Shown here: positions 32,726 through 41,393 of the stretch, piece by piece
Layout of the letters: each line of letters starts with the position of its first letter
How positions within the stretch are numbered: the stretch's first letter is position 1
NCBI GenBank assembly: GCA_965262015.1
Contig: OZ253494.1
Coordinates: forward strand, 1,798,001-1,862,000
DNA length: 64,000 bases
Origin: G965262015 sp965262015
GTDB taxonomy: Bacteria > Spirochaetota > Leptospiria > Turneriellales > CBDBES01
Direction: 5' to 3'
The notes under the pieces: generated by a model
What the model was told of the DNA's origin: nothing
What the model saw: the letters and a program-made list of their open reading frames with translations, nothing else
The model's database searches: none
Position numbers and translations under genes: made by a program

Positions 32726-33246
32726 TCCTGATGCAATTCTTTATACAACATACTAGGCTGTATTTCTTTATTATCCTGGTATTTATCACTTACATAGTTT
32801 GTATGTGTGCCTTCAAGTGTATGGTAGAATATTTGGCAAATTTGTATACCCGCATAAATTCGTATAGGGTGTACTGCCATGATTTCTAGTGTCCAGTAAC
32901 CTCTAAAACCAACGTCACCAAATCCTGCTGTGATATGTATAAAAAGTCCAAGCCTGCCAATACTACTCCTGCCTTCTAACATTGGCACTAAGTTATATGT
33001 TTCTGTATATTCTATCGTTCTACCCAGGTATAATTTATTTTTTTCTAGCAATAGCCCTTTTTCTGGTATGTTAATAGTGGTACATGAGTTATTATGTTTC
33101 ATATCTAACTCCTGATCGTTATATACCAGTAGCTCACAATGTAAACTTAGGTTATAGGAGTTTACATTGAGATGTTTCCTATTAAAAGGCTGAATTATAA
33201 TATCTTGATTTATTCTTTTCTGTATTTCTTGCCCCGAAATAATCAT
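32716..33246 (-). CDS. dcd: dCTP deaminase
   Basis: A 176-residue protein with the dCTP deaminase core: NSYNLSLH, LVPMLEGRSSIGRLGLFIHI (containing the catalytic region), and TAGFGDVGFRGYWTLEI. It converts dCTP to dUTP in the pyrimidine deoxynucleotide pathway. Whether it is the mono-functional form or also hydrolyses dUTP cannot be told by eye. The final codons and TAG stop are encoded inside the tRNA-Arg gene. Confidence 0.93.
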   Translation of the reverse strand: MIISGQEIQKRINQDIIIQPFNRKHLNVNSYNLSLHCELLVYNDQELDMKHNNSCTTINIPEKGLLLEKNKLYLGRTIEYTETYNLVPMLEGRSSIGRLGLFIHITAGFGDVGFRGYWTLEIMAVHPIRIYAGIQICQIFYHTLEGTHTNYVSDKYQDNKEIQPSMLYKELHQELP

Positions 33247-33321
33247 AACAGATGAGTTTTTTAGAAATTTTGATTGTCAACCACATAAAAAAAAATGATA
33301 CTCATATTGTAATCTTGACTA

Positions 33322-33663
33322 GGGGACGCATTGGTTTCGACTAAGATAGTTTAGAACTATGAAAAGCATGCAAAGAGCCATCTTTTAAAAATGGCAACTT
33401 AAAATAAATGACAATAGTCAAGAATTTGCTTTAGCTGCTTAGTGCAGTTAGCGCCGTTTTATCTGTTCGCTTCTAGGTAGGTAAAATGGCTCACATTATA
33501 GAAGCTAGGTTTTGTGTGGCAAAGGCATAAAATCGAAACTATTTTGCTTAGGGTAATGTTGCACTGTCTATGAGACACATTATCTGAAACTTAATCATAG
33601 ACTAAGCATGTAGAAAGCTTATTTTGATATTTTAGGACGCGGGTTCAAATCCCGCCGTCTCCA
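33322..33663 (+). ncRNA. ssrA: Transfer-messenger RNA (tmRNA)
   Basis: The 5' end GGGGACGCATTGGTTTCGAC and the 3' end with GGTTCAAATCCCGCCGTCTCC form the tRNA-like half (acceptor GGGGACG with CGTCTCC), the standard tmRNA signature. The tag reading frame ends ...NDNSQEFALAA with a TAG stop at 33440-33442. I cannot fix the resume codon with certainty. Length is about 342 nt. tmRNA with SmpB (gene at 57010) rescues stalled ribosomes. Its last 32 bases overlap the convergent rlmN gene. Confidence 0.95.
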
Positions 33664-34735
33664 TGTTTATTTCTTCATCTTGTTGTATTGTACTTATTTG
33701 GGTACTTTGTAGTCCAGACAGTTGTCCACAGGCAGCATTAATGTCATTACCTCGATTTTTACGTATTGTGGTAAAGATATTATGTTCTATTAAATGGTTA
33801 GCAAATTTTGTTATAGTATCCAATGAGCTTGTTTCATAAATACTTTTTTGAATTGTATTAAATGGGATGAGGTTGACCTTGGCAGGTTTACGGGATAAAA
33901 TATGCACTAATTCTTTGGCATTCTCTATAGAATCATTAATACCTTTTAGCATTACGTATTCAAAAGTAATACTACGTTTTTTCCAGTTAGACGCATAATC
34001 CCAGCATGCTGTCAAAAGAGTTTCAATGGGATAGCGTTGATTAATCGGTACTAACGTGTTTCGTAATGTATTATTTGGAGCATGTAACGAAATAGCTAGA
34101 TTAACATCTAATCGTTTAAGTTTCTGAATTTGAGGTACAATTCCTGACGTACTAACCGTAATTTTTTTTCTTGATAGGTCATATAAGCGGTCATCTAAAA
34201 GCATTTCTATTGTAGAAAGAACGTTATCTAGATTGGCCATGGGCTCTCCCATACCCATAAAAACAATATTTGAAATGGGTTGCAGTTTTTTTGTTAGTAC
34301 CATTTTTTTTGCATGCCATACCTGTCCAATAATCTCAGAAATAGTTAAATTACGTGTAAAACCTTGTTGTCCAGTGGCACAAAATGGACATTTAAATACG
34401 CAACCCACTTGTGAAGAGATACAGAGAGTAGCTCGTTTTGTTTCGGGTATATATACTGTTTCAATCAAGTTTTGGTCATCTAACTTAAATAATAACTTAT
34501 GTGTTTGATCATGAGATATGGCTGTATAATTCAGAGGAGGGAAGGCAATGATATTATTCATGTCTAGTTTTTGACGTAAATTCTTTGAAAGATTATGCAT
34601 ATCTTCAAACCGAGTTACTTGAAAACCATGTATCCATTGCAATATTTGTTCAGCTCGCCATTCAGGTTCTTTCATACTAGATAAAAGTTCACGTAAATCA
34701 TATTTACTATATGTGGATAGATTGGCACGCTTCAT
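33632..34735 (-). CDS. rlmN: Dual-specificity 23S rRNA/tRNA adenine-C2 methyltransferase RlmN
   Basis: Radical-SAM enzyme that methylates A2503 of 23S rRNA and A37 of some tRNAs. The iron-sulphur motif CxxxCxxC is present (CVFKCPFC), with FMGMGEPMAN, VSTSGIVPQI, LAISLHAPN, and the C-terminal RKNRGNDINAACGQL holding the second catalytic Cys. The ATG at 34735 with AGGA upstream is preferred over 34744. The final residues (METAGFEPAS) are encoded antisense to the tmRNA T-arm and are an unusual extension beyond the family's normal end. Confidence 0.95.
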   Translation of the reverse strand: MKRANLSTYSKYDLRELLSSMKEPEWRAEQILQWIHGFQVTRFEDMHNLSKNLRQKLDMNNIIAFPPLNYTAISHDQTHKLLFKLDDQNLIETVYIPETKRATLCISSQVGCVFKCPFCATGQQGFTRNLTISEIIGQVWHAKKMVLTKKLQPISNIVFMGMGEPMANLDNVLSTIEMLLDDRLYDLSRKKITVSTSGIVPQIQKLKRLDVNLAISLHAPNNTLRNTLVPINQRYPIETLLTACWDYASNWKKRSITFEYVMLKGINDSIENAKELVHILSRKPAKVNLIPFNTIQKSIYETSSLDTITKFANHLIEHNIFTTIRKNRGNDINAACGQLSGLQSTQISTIQQDEEINMETAGFEPAS

Positions 34736-34922
34736 TATAGTCATTCCTACACAATAATATTATCAAATGTTAAATTGGTCCACGCATTTATGCAACGTTT
34801 TATCTTGGATAAATGATATTACGAATATTTTTAGTTGAGATACATCATAATAATATATATGTTAACTGCAATGCAAAATCAAAGATGCTGAAGCATTTAA
34901 ATTGACCCACATACTTAGGGGC

Positions 34923-35792
34923 CTACTCTACTAGAGTATAAATTGATTTAGGTATCCATTCTTTATTAATGATTGATAATTTATCCCAGTCATATGTATA
35001 ATTTTCATCCCATATCCAAGAACCTAGTACGTTGACAATAGGCTTATCTGTGTTTAACAATCGTATGAATCCATCTTTGATATCATTTAGCTCTGTCCCT
35101 CTAAAAGGTATATCAAATTTATTCTTGTATTCTTTTTCTTCATGCTGGTAGTCGACTTGAGAGAAAAAGTCTTTGAAATTTTTATGGGGAACTTCCTCCA
35201 TGCAATCTTTATACCACTTATTTAGCTCAGGAAATTTACCGCTCTTCATATTTCTTTGCACTAAAACTCTAATACCACGAGATGAAAAACTCTCAAAAAA
35301 ACCCAACCGAAGGATTCTAAATTTATCGTGATGTTTTATTGCTATTTCTTCCATCAGAGATTTTGCGTATAGCATTGCACCATATGACATTAGCAGTGGT
35401 TTTATCCACACAAATCCGGATATCCCCACAGCTAAAGCTGGCTTTAGTTGCTTTGTTAATGACAATAAAGGATAAACTGAATAGCGAATACTTGTTTCAA
35501 CCTCTTCCTTCGTCGCATAAGGGCAGGGAAACCCAGTGGGCCCCATAGCGAATGTATACACCATACAATCAATAGGCCTTCCTTGGATTTGTTTTATTAT
35601 TTTATCTTGATATTCATCATTGGTATAGTCTATCCCAGTGATTGTTTCATGTACATGTTCAATGTTCTCATTCCTAGAAGTGGTTCCAATGATTTTGTAC
35701 TCTTCACCTCGAGAATTGCAATCATGCTTTATTCCGTCCGTAATAAACCTTCCAACATTACTGGAAGCTCCAAGTATAAGAAATGTTTTCAT
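34923..35792 (-). CDS. Short-chain dehydrogenase-like protein (FabI-like active-site spacing)
   Basis: The N-terminus MKTFLILGASSNVGRF is a Rossmann NAD(P)-binding loop. The putative catalytic pair SYGAMLYAKS has Tyr and Lys separated by six residues, the spacing typical of enoyl-ACP reductase FabI rather than the Yx3K of most SDRs. The C-terminal 100 residues do not match FabI by eye. The ATG at 35792 is preferred because it starts just before the dinucleotide loop; a longer start at 35822 is possible. It lies beside the acyl-CoA genes on the same strand as the hydrolase and dehydrogenase upstream, so a role in lipid reduction is an inference. Confidence 0.6.
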   Translation of the reverse strand: MKTFLILGASSNVGRFITDGIKHDCNSRGEEYKIIGTTSRNENIEHVHETITGIDYTNDEYQDKIIKQIQGRPIDCMVYTFAMGPTGFPCPYATKEEVETSIRYSVYPLLSLTKQLKPALAVGISGFVWIKPLLMSYGAMLYAKSLMEEIAIKHHDKFRILRLGFFESFSSRGIRVLVQRNMKSGKFPELNKWYKDCMEEVPHKNFKDFFSQVDYQHEEKEYKNKFDIPFRGTELNDIKDGFIRLLNTDKPIVNVLGSWIWDENYTYDWDKLSIINKEWIPKSIYTLVE

Positions 35793-35851
35793 ACAGTTAC
35801 ACGGGTAAGATATATGGACCATATGGAAAGAAAAAAACAGTTGTTTCTTGG

Positions 35852-35895
35852 AAAGTCAGCGCCAGTTCTGGACAGAACAGACTTGGTTTGTAATC
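35852..35895 (-). mobile_element. Solo right-edge remnant of the IS30-like element
   Basis: CCAGTTCTGGACAGAACAGA followed by CTTGGTTTG is the reverse complement of the right edge of the element at about 1815-1838, with few changes. No left edge is recognisable nearby. Confidence 0.55.
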
Positions 35896-35942
35896 ATGAC
35901 CTACAAATGTCGTATGGAAATTATTTTAGCCTACAAACAGTA

Positions 35943-37031
35943 TTATTTTTTTGGAGCTTTCAACCAATTGATTATAAGAGGGAATATGTCTTTGTGTGCG
36001 TTCTGAGCATACATAAAATCCGTATGACCATAATCATGCAACATACCATTTGCTTTACTTAAAATAAACAATGTTTTATCTTTGCTACCAAGATTGTCAT
36101 ATATATATCTCATAACTTCGGGAGATGCTAGAATATCCTTCTTAGGGGCTATTAACAAAGACGGGACACGAATTTTATGTAGAGATTCTCTATAATTGAT
36201 CGAACGATCTACACTATAAATATCAGGGCCATGATCTCTCAGTGCATGCATAAATTGGTACCACATAGTCTTAGGGTCATTGCTTAAGGCTTTGGTTAAA
36301 GACTTAAGCTTATCTGGTGCTAAGAGGCTCATTTGACCAGGCAGACACAGAGTCTTATCAATCATATGTAGCACTGTCTTAATAGAGATAGGTAGATAAT
36401 CTAAAATGGCAGCCATTTTTCCAAGATTATATAGGGGCAAATACGAAAACCCTACACCAAAAACAAGAGGGCCAAGTCTACTAGCCAAGAGATATATTTC
36501 ATACGATAGGATGGCGAATATCACCGGTCCAGCAAGAGAAATAAATTTTGCTATTCTCTTCTCTTCATAATGTCCTAATCTAGCTAATCCTATAAAGCCA
36601 CCCATACTGTGACCAATATAAATAACTTTTTTCTTTCCAGTTTGCTCAAGTACATGAGTAATAGCCGTATCTACATCATATTTTATTAAAGGGTCCATAG
36701 AGTGACTGTCTTTTTCATGCCATCCTATTCCCTTTGGTATTTTTACTCCTTGTCTACCCCTGAAATTTATAAGCCATACATCATATCCTGATTGGTTTAG
36801 TAGAGATGGTAAACTATTATCACCTTTTATAGTATATAGACCTGTATTCGTTCCAATAGCATGGGTTAAAATAACAGGATCTTTTGTTTTATCTAGTTGA
36901 TCAGGTGCCAAGTGCTGCACACCTATAAACCACTTATCTGTGGTTTCTACACTATACGCTTTTTCGTTACTGTGTACATTTATCTGAAATATCAGATAAA
37001 AACATAGTATAAGCATAGAAGGATTATGCAC
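35943..37031 (-). CDS. Exported alpha/beta-hydrolase (lipase/esterase-like)
   Basis: An N-terminal signal segment (about residues 4-20) is followed by an alpha/beta-hydrolase domain. The nucleophile elbow is GHSMGG (about residues 144-149). A plausible acid is the Asp in LIAPKKDILASP and the catalytic His is in DYGHTDF. The oxyanion-type segment THAIGTNTGLY lies near residue 56. It is similar in layout to lipases and bacterial acid-lipase-like enzymes. It probably releases fatty acids outside the inner membrane, which the adjacent acyl-CoA genes could then process; this coupling is inferred from position only. Confidence 0.75.
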   Translation of the reverse strand: MHNPSMLILCFYLIFQINVHSNEKAYSVETTDKWFIGVQHLAPDQLDKTKDPVILTHAIGTNTGLYTIKGDNSLPSLLNQSGYDVWLINFRGRQGVKIPKGIGWHEKDSHSMDPLIKYDVDTAITHVLEQTGKKKVIYIGHSMGGFIGLARLGHYEEKRIAKFISLAGPVIFAILSYEIYLLASRLGPLVFGVGFSYLPLYNLGKMAAILDYLPISIKTVLHMIDKTLCLPGQMSLLAPDKLKSLTKALSNDPKTMWYQFMHALRDHGPDIYSVDRSINYRESLHKIRVPSLLIAPKKDILASPEVMRYIYDNLGSKDKTLFILSKANGMLHDYGHTDFMYAQNAHKDIFPLIINWLKAPKK

Positions 37032-37088
37032 TATAATAGTCGTCTTTTACACTCCATACACTTGCCGTGTAGATAAAATTTATAGTAA

Positions 37089-38690
37089 TCATAATAAATT
37101 TTCTAAAAACTCCGTTGTTTCTCGTGTATAGCTACTTATATTTTTCATTTTAAGAAAACTATGAGTAATTATATTGGTGTTTTTTTCATCAATAAAAACC
37201 AAATCTTTGATAAAGCTAAGGTATTTACCAACTAAGTAGTGGGTTAGTAAAACAAAGTCACGTTTCTTATGTGCGGATGTGTATTGGTCTGTGTTTGTTT
37301 TAGAATCTAAATAAGATTTATATAAGGTGACATATAAACAAACTGCATACGAAAATGATAATATGGTTGATGGATGACGCCTAATTTGTTTTGCGTTTAC
37401 ACATGCTGATCGCACCAGTCTGCCGACACTTTGTAAAATACTTAGTTCTGTTGCTAATCCTGTATCATAATCAGGATTAAAGTTAAAATCTTGTTCTTGG
37501 TTTGTTGGGAGAAATGTGATATGTTTACATAGATACTCATAATTGCGTATACTAGAACCAATAATTAAGTGCATGATTTCACTTGTGCCACCACCAATTG
37601 AACCTAAACGAGAGTCTCTGTAGATGCGTTCCACATCATATTCTTTCATATAACCCCATCCACCTAATATTTGTATAGCTTCTCTACAACAGTCTTCACC
37701 CATATCTGTAGTGACCAATTTAGTTATGGATGCCATGAGAACTGTATCCTGTTTACGGTCTATCAATTCTGCACAAAACTGTACTAAGCGCCTTCCATTT
37801 TGCAAAGCTAACCATATTTTAACTATTTTAGATTGTATGGCAAAATAATTTATAATAGGTTGGCCAAACTGATTCCTTTGTTTAGCATAATTTAAAGACT
37901 TGTCTAACAAAAAACTATTAAAACCGTTATTCATAGCACTCAAAGTGCTTCTTTCCCATTCTAAAGTTTTATGAATTACCCTAGAAAATCCATAATGTAG
38001 TTCTCCCAGTAAATTCTCTTTGGGTACTTTTATATTATCAAAAATCAGTTCAGATGTTTTTGAGGTATTCATCCCCATTTTCTCCAGAGGTTTTCCTGAA
38101 GAAAACCCATCTAATTTTGTTTCTAATATGAATGTAGAAATACCAAAAGGATTTCTGCTGTTAATACCTTGTGTCCTAGCCGTTACAATAACTAGATCAG
38201 CGATGGGTCCGTTTGTAATAAACATTTTGGATCCATTTAAAATGTAATGATCTCCATCTAATTTTGCGGTAGTCAACATACTGGCTGCGTCTGAGCCAGA
38301 TGAAGCTTCTGTTAAACCAAAGGAAGTTATATATTCTCCAGAAGCAATTTTAGGAAGATACTTTTTTTTTTGTTCTTCGGTTCCAAAAATAATAATGGGC
38401 AGTGTTCCAATGGTCATGGTGGCACCTATCGAAAGAGTTAGACCACCATCACCTCCTCCATAGCAAAATGCTTCAGCGGCTTGCACCAATTGTAAACAAC
38501 TTCCACCTTGTCCTCCATATTCTTGAGGAATCAATATACCTTGCAAGCCAATTTTACTGGTCTTGTGCCATATTTCTTTATCCCATCGTTGATTCTTATC
38601 TCTTTCTTGTACTGATGGGTATACATTTTGCATAGCAAATGTCTTTACTGTGTCATATAATTCAATATCTCTTACATAATGGGTATTCAT
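37089..38690 (-). CDS. Acyl-CoA dehydrogenase with C-terminal extension, paralogue 1
   Basis: A 533-residue flavoenzyme of the ACAD family. The FAD/substrate region is FGLTEASSGSDAASM, followed by YILNGSKMFITNGPIADLVI; the C-terminal helix has ILGGWGYMKEYDVERIYRD and GGGTSEIMHLIIGSS. The usual short-chain catalytic Glu (YEGTSE) is Gly here, as in the LCAD/isovaleryl group where the base sits elsewhere. Typical members have about 380 residues, so about 140 extra C-terminal residues (after 395) are unusual and shared with paralogue 2 at 44194. It is divergent from the operon starting at 38947. Confidence 0.88.
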   Translation of the reverse strand: MNTHYVRDIELYDTVKTFAMQNVYPSVQERDKNQRWDKEIWHKTSKIGLQGILIPQEYGGQGGSCLQLVQAAEAFCYGGGDGGLTLSIGATMTIGTLPIIIFGTEEQKKKYLPKIASGEYITSFGLTEASSGSDAASMLTTAKLDGDHYILNGSKMFITNGPIADLVIVTARTQGINSRNPFGISTFILETKLDGFSSGKPLEKMGMNTSKTSELIFDNIKVPKENLLGELHYGFSRVIHKTLEWERSTLSAMNNGFNSFLLDKSLNYAKQRNQFGQPIINYFAIQSKIVKIWLALQNGRRLVQFCAELIDRKQDTVLMASITKLVTTDMGEDCCREAIQILGGWGYMKEYDVERIYRDSRLGSIGGGTSEIMHLIIGSSIRNYEYLCKHITFLPTNQEQDFNFNPDYDTGLATELSILQSVGRLVRSACVNAKQIRRHPSTILSFSYAVCLYVTLYKSYLDSKTNTDQYTSAHKKRDFVLLTHYLVGKYLSFIKDLVFIDEKNTNIITHSFLKMKNISSYTRETTEFLENLL

Positions 38691-38946
38691 TTTATCCTGT
38701 AAACTTTAGTAGGCAACCCATTCCCAGTTATAAACCTCATTTTACCTCAGAGAAGAGAGCCTATATACCAATGTGAAAGCAATACTTACACACCCTTAGA
38801 TCTCCATATTAATTATGGTATATAATGGGAAGATCAATTATAAAAGATTACCTATATTTTTATTGACTTATTATGGCCTTTTATTCTTTATGTCGCATGT
38901 GCACCAGTATTAGATTATGTCTTAGCTTTAGTGTTGCGGTGCTTTA

Positions 38947-39393
38947 GTGCAGAAAGTTACTCATTTCCATGGTTCTTTTCTACTAGAGTATAAGAGGTCT
39001 CCCGGTAAAATAGTAGGGCGATTTCTGTCTACATTAAGAGATGAAGCTAGGATATTGGCTATTCGCTGTGCTGAGTGTAATAATGGCTTTTTGCCTCCAC
39101 AGGCCTTTTGTCCAGATTGCAGGGCAAAAATGCAGACTTTCTTTGCTGTTCCTGAAACAGGTCAGGTTGCGTATTTAACAAAGGTGTGTAAGCCTGTACC
39201 ATTCTTCGACTGTCCTGTACCTTATTATTATATCGGTATCCAATTTGCAGGTGTTAATACTGTTTTCTGGCATAGGTCATTTGATGATAAGCTAGAAATT
39301 GGTGACACCATAAAAGCAGTCTTTAAGGATGAAAGTGAAAGAGTAGGATCTATTTTAGATATTGATCATTTTACCGCAGTGAAATTGATATGA
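38947..39393 (+). CDS. DUF35 (zinc-ribbon plus OB-fold) acyl-CoA-associated protein
   Basis: A 148-residue protein with a rubredoxin-like zinc ribbon (CAECNN...CPDC, about residues 42-61), then an OB-fold with the typical PYYYIGIQFAGVNTVFWHR and GDTIKAVFKDESERVGSILD. DUF35 proteins bind thiolase-fold partners and help position acyl-CoA in archaeal HMG-CoA synthase complexes, BbsAB-type thiolases and steroid aldolases (Ltp/ChsH2). GTG is the only start in the open frame. The stop overlaps the next ATG (ATGA), so it is the first gene of a coupled operon. Confidence 0.85.
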   Translation: MQKVTHFHGSFLLEYKRSPGKIVGRFLSTLRDEARILAIRCAECNNGFLPPQAFCPDCRAKMQTFFAVPETGQVAYLTKVCKPVPFFDCPVPYYYIGIQFAGVNTVFWHRSFDDKLEIGDTIKAVFKDESERVGSILDIDHFTAVKLI

Positions 39394-41393
39394 GTTTTCA
39401 AAGTTTACCTGATTTCATTCACGCTACTACTCAAGATAGAGATGAAGCTACATACCTAATATTTAAAGACAGTAGCTATTCTTACAGGCAAATGGAAAAC
39501 TTTTATTTGAAAAAGGCAAGTTTTCTACGAGACAAAACCTCTTTCAAAGAGCAAGATAAGGTCGGTATTTTTTTACCAAATAGTGTCGAGTTTGTGATCG
39601 CATTTTTTGGTGTCATGTATGCACGAGGCACTTCAGTTACTTTTAATATCATGTTAAAGACAGACGAAATACTGTACCAAATCGATCATTCAGAGATCTC
39701 TGTACTTGTCACGAGTGCATCTTTATTTAAGATTATAAAACCAGTAATAGACCAGTTGGACAATTTGAAAGAAATTATCTTTATTGATGATCACACAGAA
39801 ACAGAACAAGATAAAAAACATCTAGATTTTTGGAAAGGTATAAATGATGCACAACCAATAGAAGATTATAGTATCGTACAACCGTCTGATGTTGCTGGGA
39901 TTTTATATACAAGTGGTACAACTGGGAAGCCTAAAGGGTGTATGCTATCTCATAGCAATTATTTAGCTAATATAGAATCTATAAGAAAGAGTATTCAACT
40001 GGAAAAAGACGATGTAAATTGTTGTATCATGCCTCTTTTTCACGTAAATGGCCAGTTAGCCTCGTTACTCGCCACTATATTGTTTGGTTCTGCATTGGTA
40101 TTGGAGGAATATTTCAAACCTAGAACATTTATTGATACTCTAATTAAGTATAAGTGTAGGATGTTTAGTGCTGTCCCCGCTGTCTATAGCTACCTCAATA
40201 ATATGGCAGAATATAAGGATGGTGTAGACCTGTCATTTTTGAAGGTGTGTTTGTGTGGAGCTGCCCCTATGAAGGTTAAGATATTTAATACATTTGAAAA
40301 AAAGTTTCAAGCAAAAATTCTTGAAGGGTATGGTTTGTCTGAGGGAACATGTGCAACCGTTCTGAACCCCGTAGATGGTGTACGTAAGATTGGTTCTATT
40401 GGTAAGGTAATGCCTGACCAAGAGGTAATCATTATAGATTCTCAGGGTAAAGCTATGAAGCAGGGTCAAATAGGTGAAATTTCTATTCGTTCTGCCAGTG
40501 TTATGCTGGGTTATCTAAAAAATAAAAAAGCAACAGATGAAGTAATTGTAGATGGATGGTTGCGTACTGGTGATCTAGGTTATCAGGATGAAGATGGTTA
40601 TTTTTATATTACTGGTAGAAGTAAAGAAATGATCATTCGTGGTGGTGAAAATATATATCCCAAAGAGTTAGAAGAAGTTTTAATTACATACGATGGTATG
40701 ATTGAATGTGCTGTATTTGGAGTTCCCGACCAGAAGTATGGAGAAAAAGTAATTGCTGCGGTACAGCTATTAGATGGTACCCCAGAAAATCCAAGGGCTA
40801 TTAATAAGTTTTTACGGGGTAAGCTTGCTAGCTATAAACAACCTGACCAAATTTTATTTGTCAGTGATTTCCCAAAAACAAGCACAGGGAAAATCCAAAA
40901 ATTTCAATTACAACAAGATTTTTTTGGAAATAAGAACCTTGTTAAAGTGCTTGAAGAAAAAATTGATATTCCTTTCAGATGGGCTTATGGAACGGCTATG
41001 TCCCGTTTTTTTACAAACATCAAAGAGAAAGGAGCATTTATTGGCTCTGTATGCCCTTCATGTAAAGAGATTTTTGCTTTCCCCAAGTCTTATTGCGGTG
41101 CCTGTTTTACAGATTGTGATGAATGGGTTGATCTGGGTGGACCATGTACAGTCAAGACATTCACCACCATACATGTCAAGTTTGGCGGACAACCTAAGGA
41201 GCCTCCTTATACAACAGCTTGGATACATGCTGAAGGAGTGCATATGTTTTTCTTGCACATTCTAGAGGTAGATGATGAGAAAGAGATTGTAAAGAACGCC
41301 GAGGTAGAACCTGTACTAAAACCTATAGAAGAGAGAGTGGGATCTGTTTATGACATCAAGCATTTTGTTCTAAAAAAGAGGGGTAATCAATGA
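39390..41393 (+). CDS. Acyl-CoA ligase fused to a C-terminal DUF35 domain
   Basis: Residues 1 to about 510 are an adenylate-forming CoA ligase: P-loop-like GILYTSGTTGKPKGCMLSH, GYGLSEG, GWLRTGDLGY, ITGRSKEMIIRGGENIYPKE, and the C-terminal catalytic Lys in PKTSTGKIQK. Residues about 530-667 form a second DUF35 module with its own zinc ribbon (CPSC...CGAC), then VKTFTTIHVKFGGQPKEPPY and ERVGSVYDIKHF. The ligase would activate a carboxylic acid to its CoA thioester. The fused DUF35 suggests the product is handed to the thiolase-fold proteins encoded next. Chain length or ring type of substrate unknown. Confidence 0.9.
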   Translation: MSFQSLPDFIHATTQDRDEATYLIFKDSSYSYRQMENFYLKKASFLRDKTSFKEQDKVGIFLPNSVEFVIAFFGVMYARGTSVTFNIMLKTDEILYQIDHSEISVLVTSASLFKIIKPVIDQLDNLKEIIFIDDHTETEQDKKHLDFWKGINDAQPIEDYSIVQPSDVAGILYTSGTTGKPKGCMLSHSNYLANIESIRKSIQLEKDDVNCCIMPLFHVNGQLASLLATILFGSALVLEEYFKPRTFIDTLIKYKCRMFSAVPAVYSYLNNMAEYKDGVDLSFLKVCLCGAAPMKVKIFNTFEKKFQAKILEGYGLSEGTCATVLNPVDGVRKIGSIGKVMPDQEVIIIDSQGKAMKQGQIGEISIRSASVMLGYLKNKKATDEVIVDGWLRTGDLGYQDEDGYFYITGRSKEMIIRGGENIYPKELEEVLITYDGMIECAVFGVPDQKYGEKVIAAVQLLDGTPENPRAINKFLRGKLASYKQPDQILFVSDFPKTSTGKIQKFQLQQDFFGNKNLVKVLEEKIDIPFRWAYGTAMSRFFTNIKEKGAFIGSVCPSCKEIFAFPKSYCGACFTDCDEWVDLGGPCTVKTFTTIHVKFGGQPKEPPYTTAWIHAEGVHMFFLHILEVDDEKEIVKNAEVEPVLKPIEERVGSVYDIKHFVLKKRGNQ

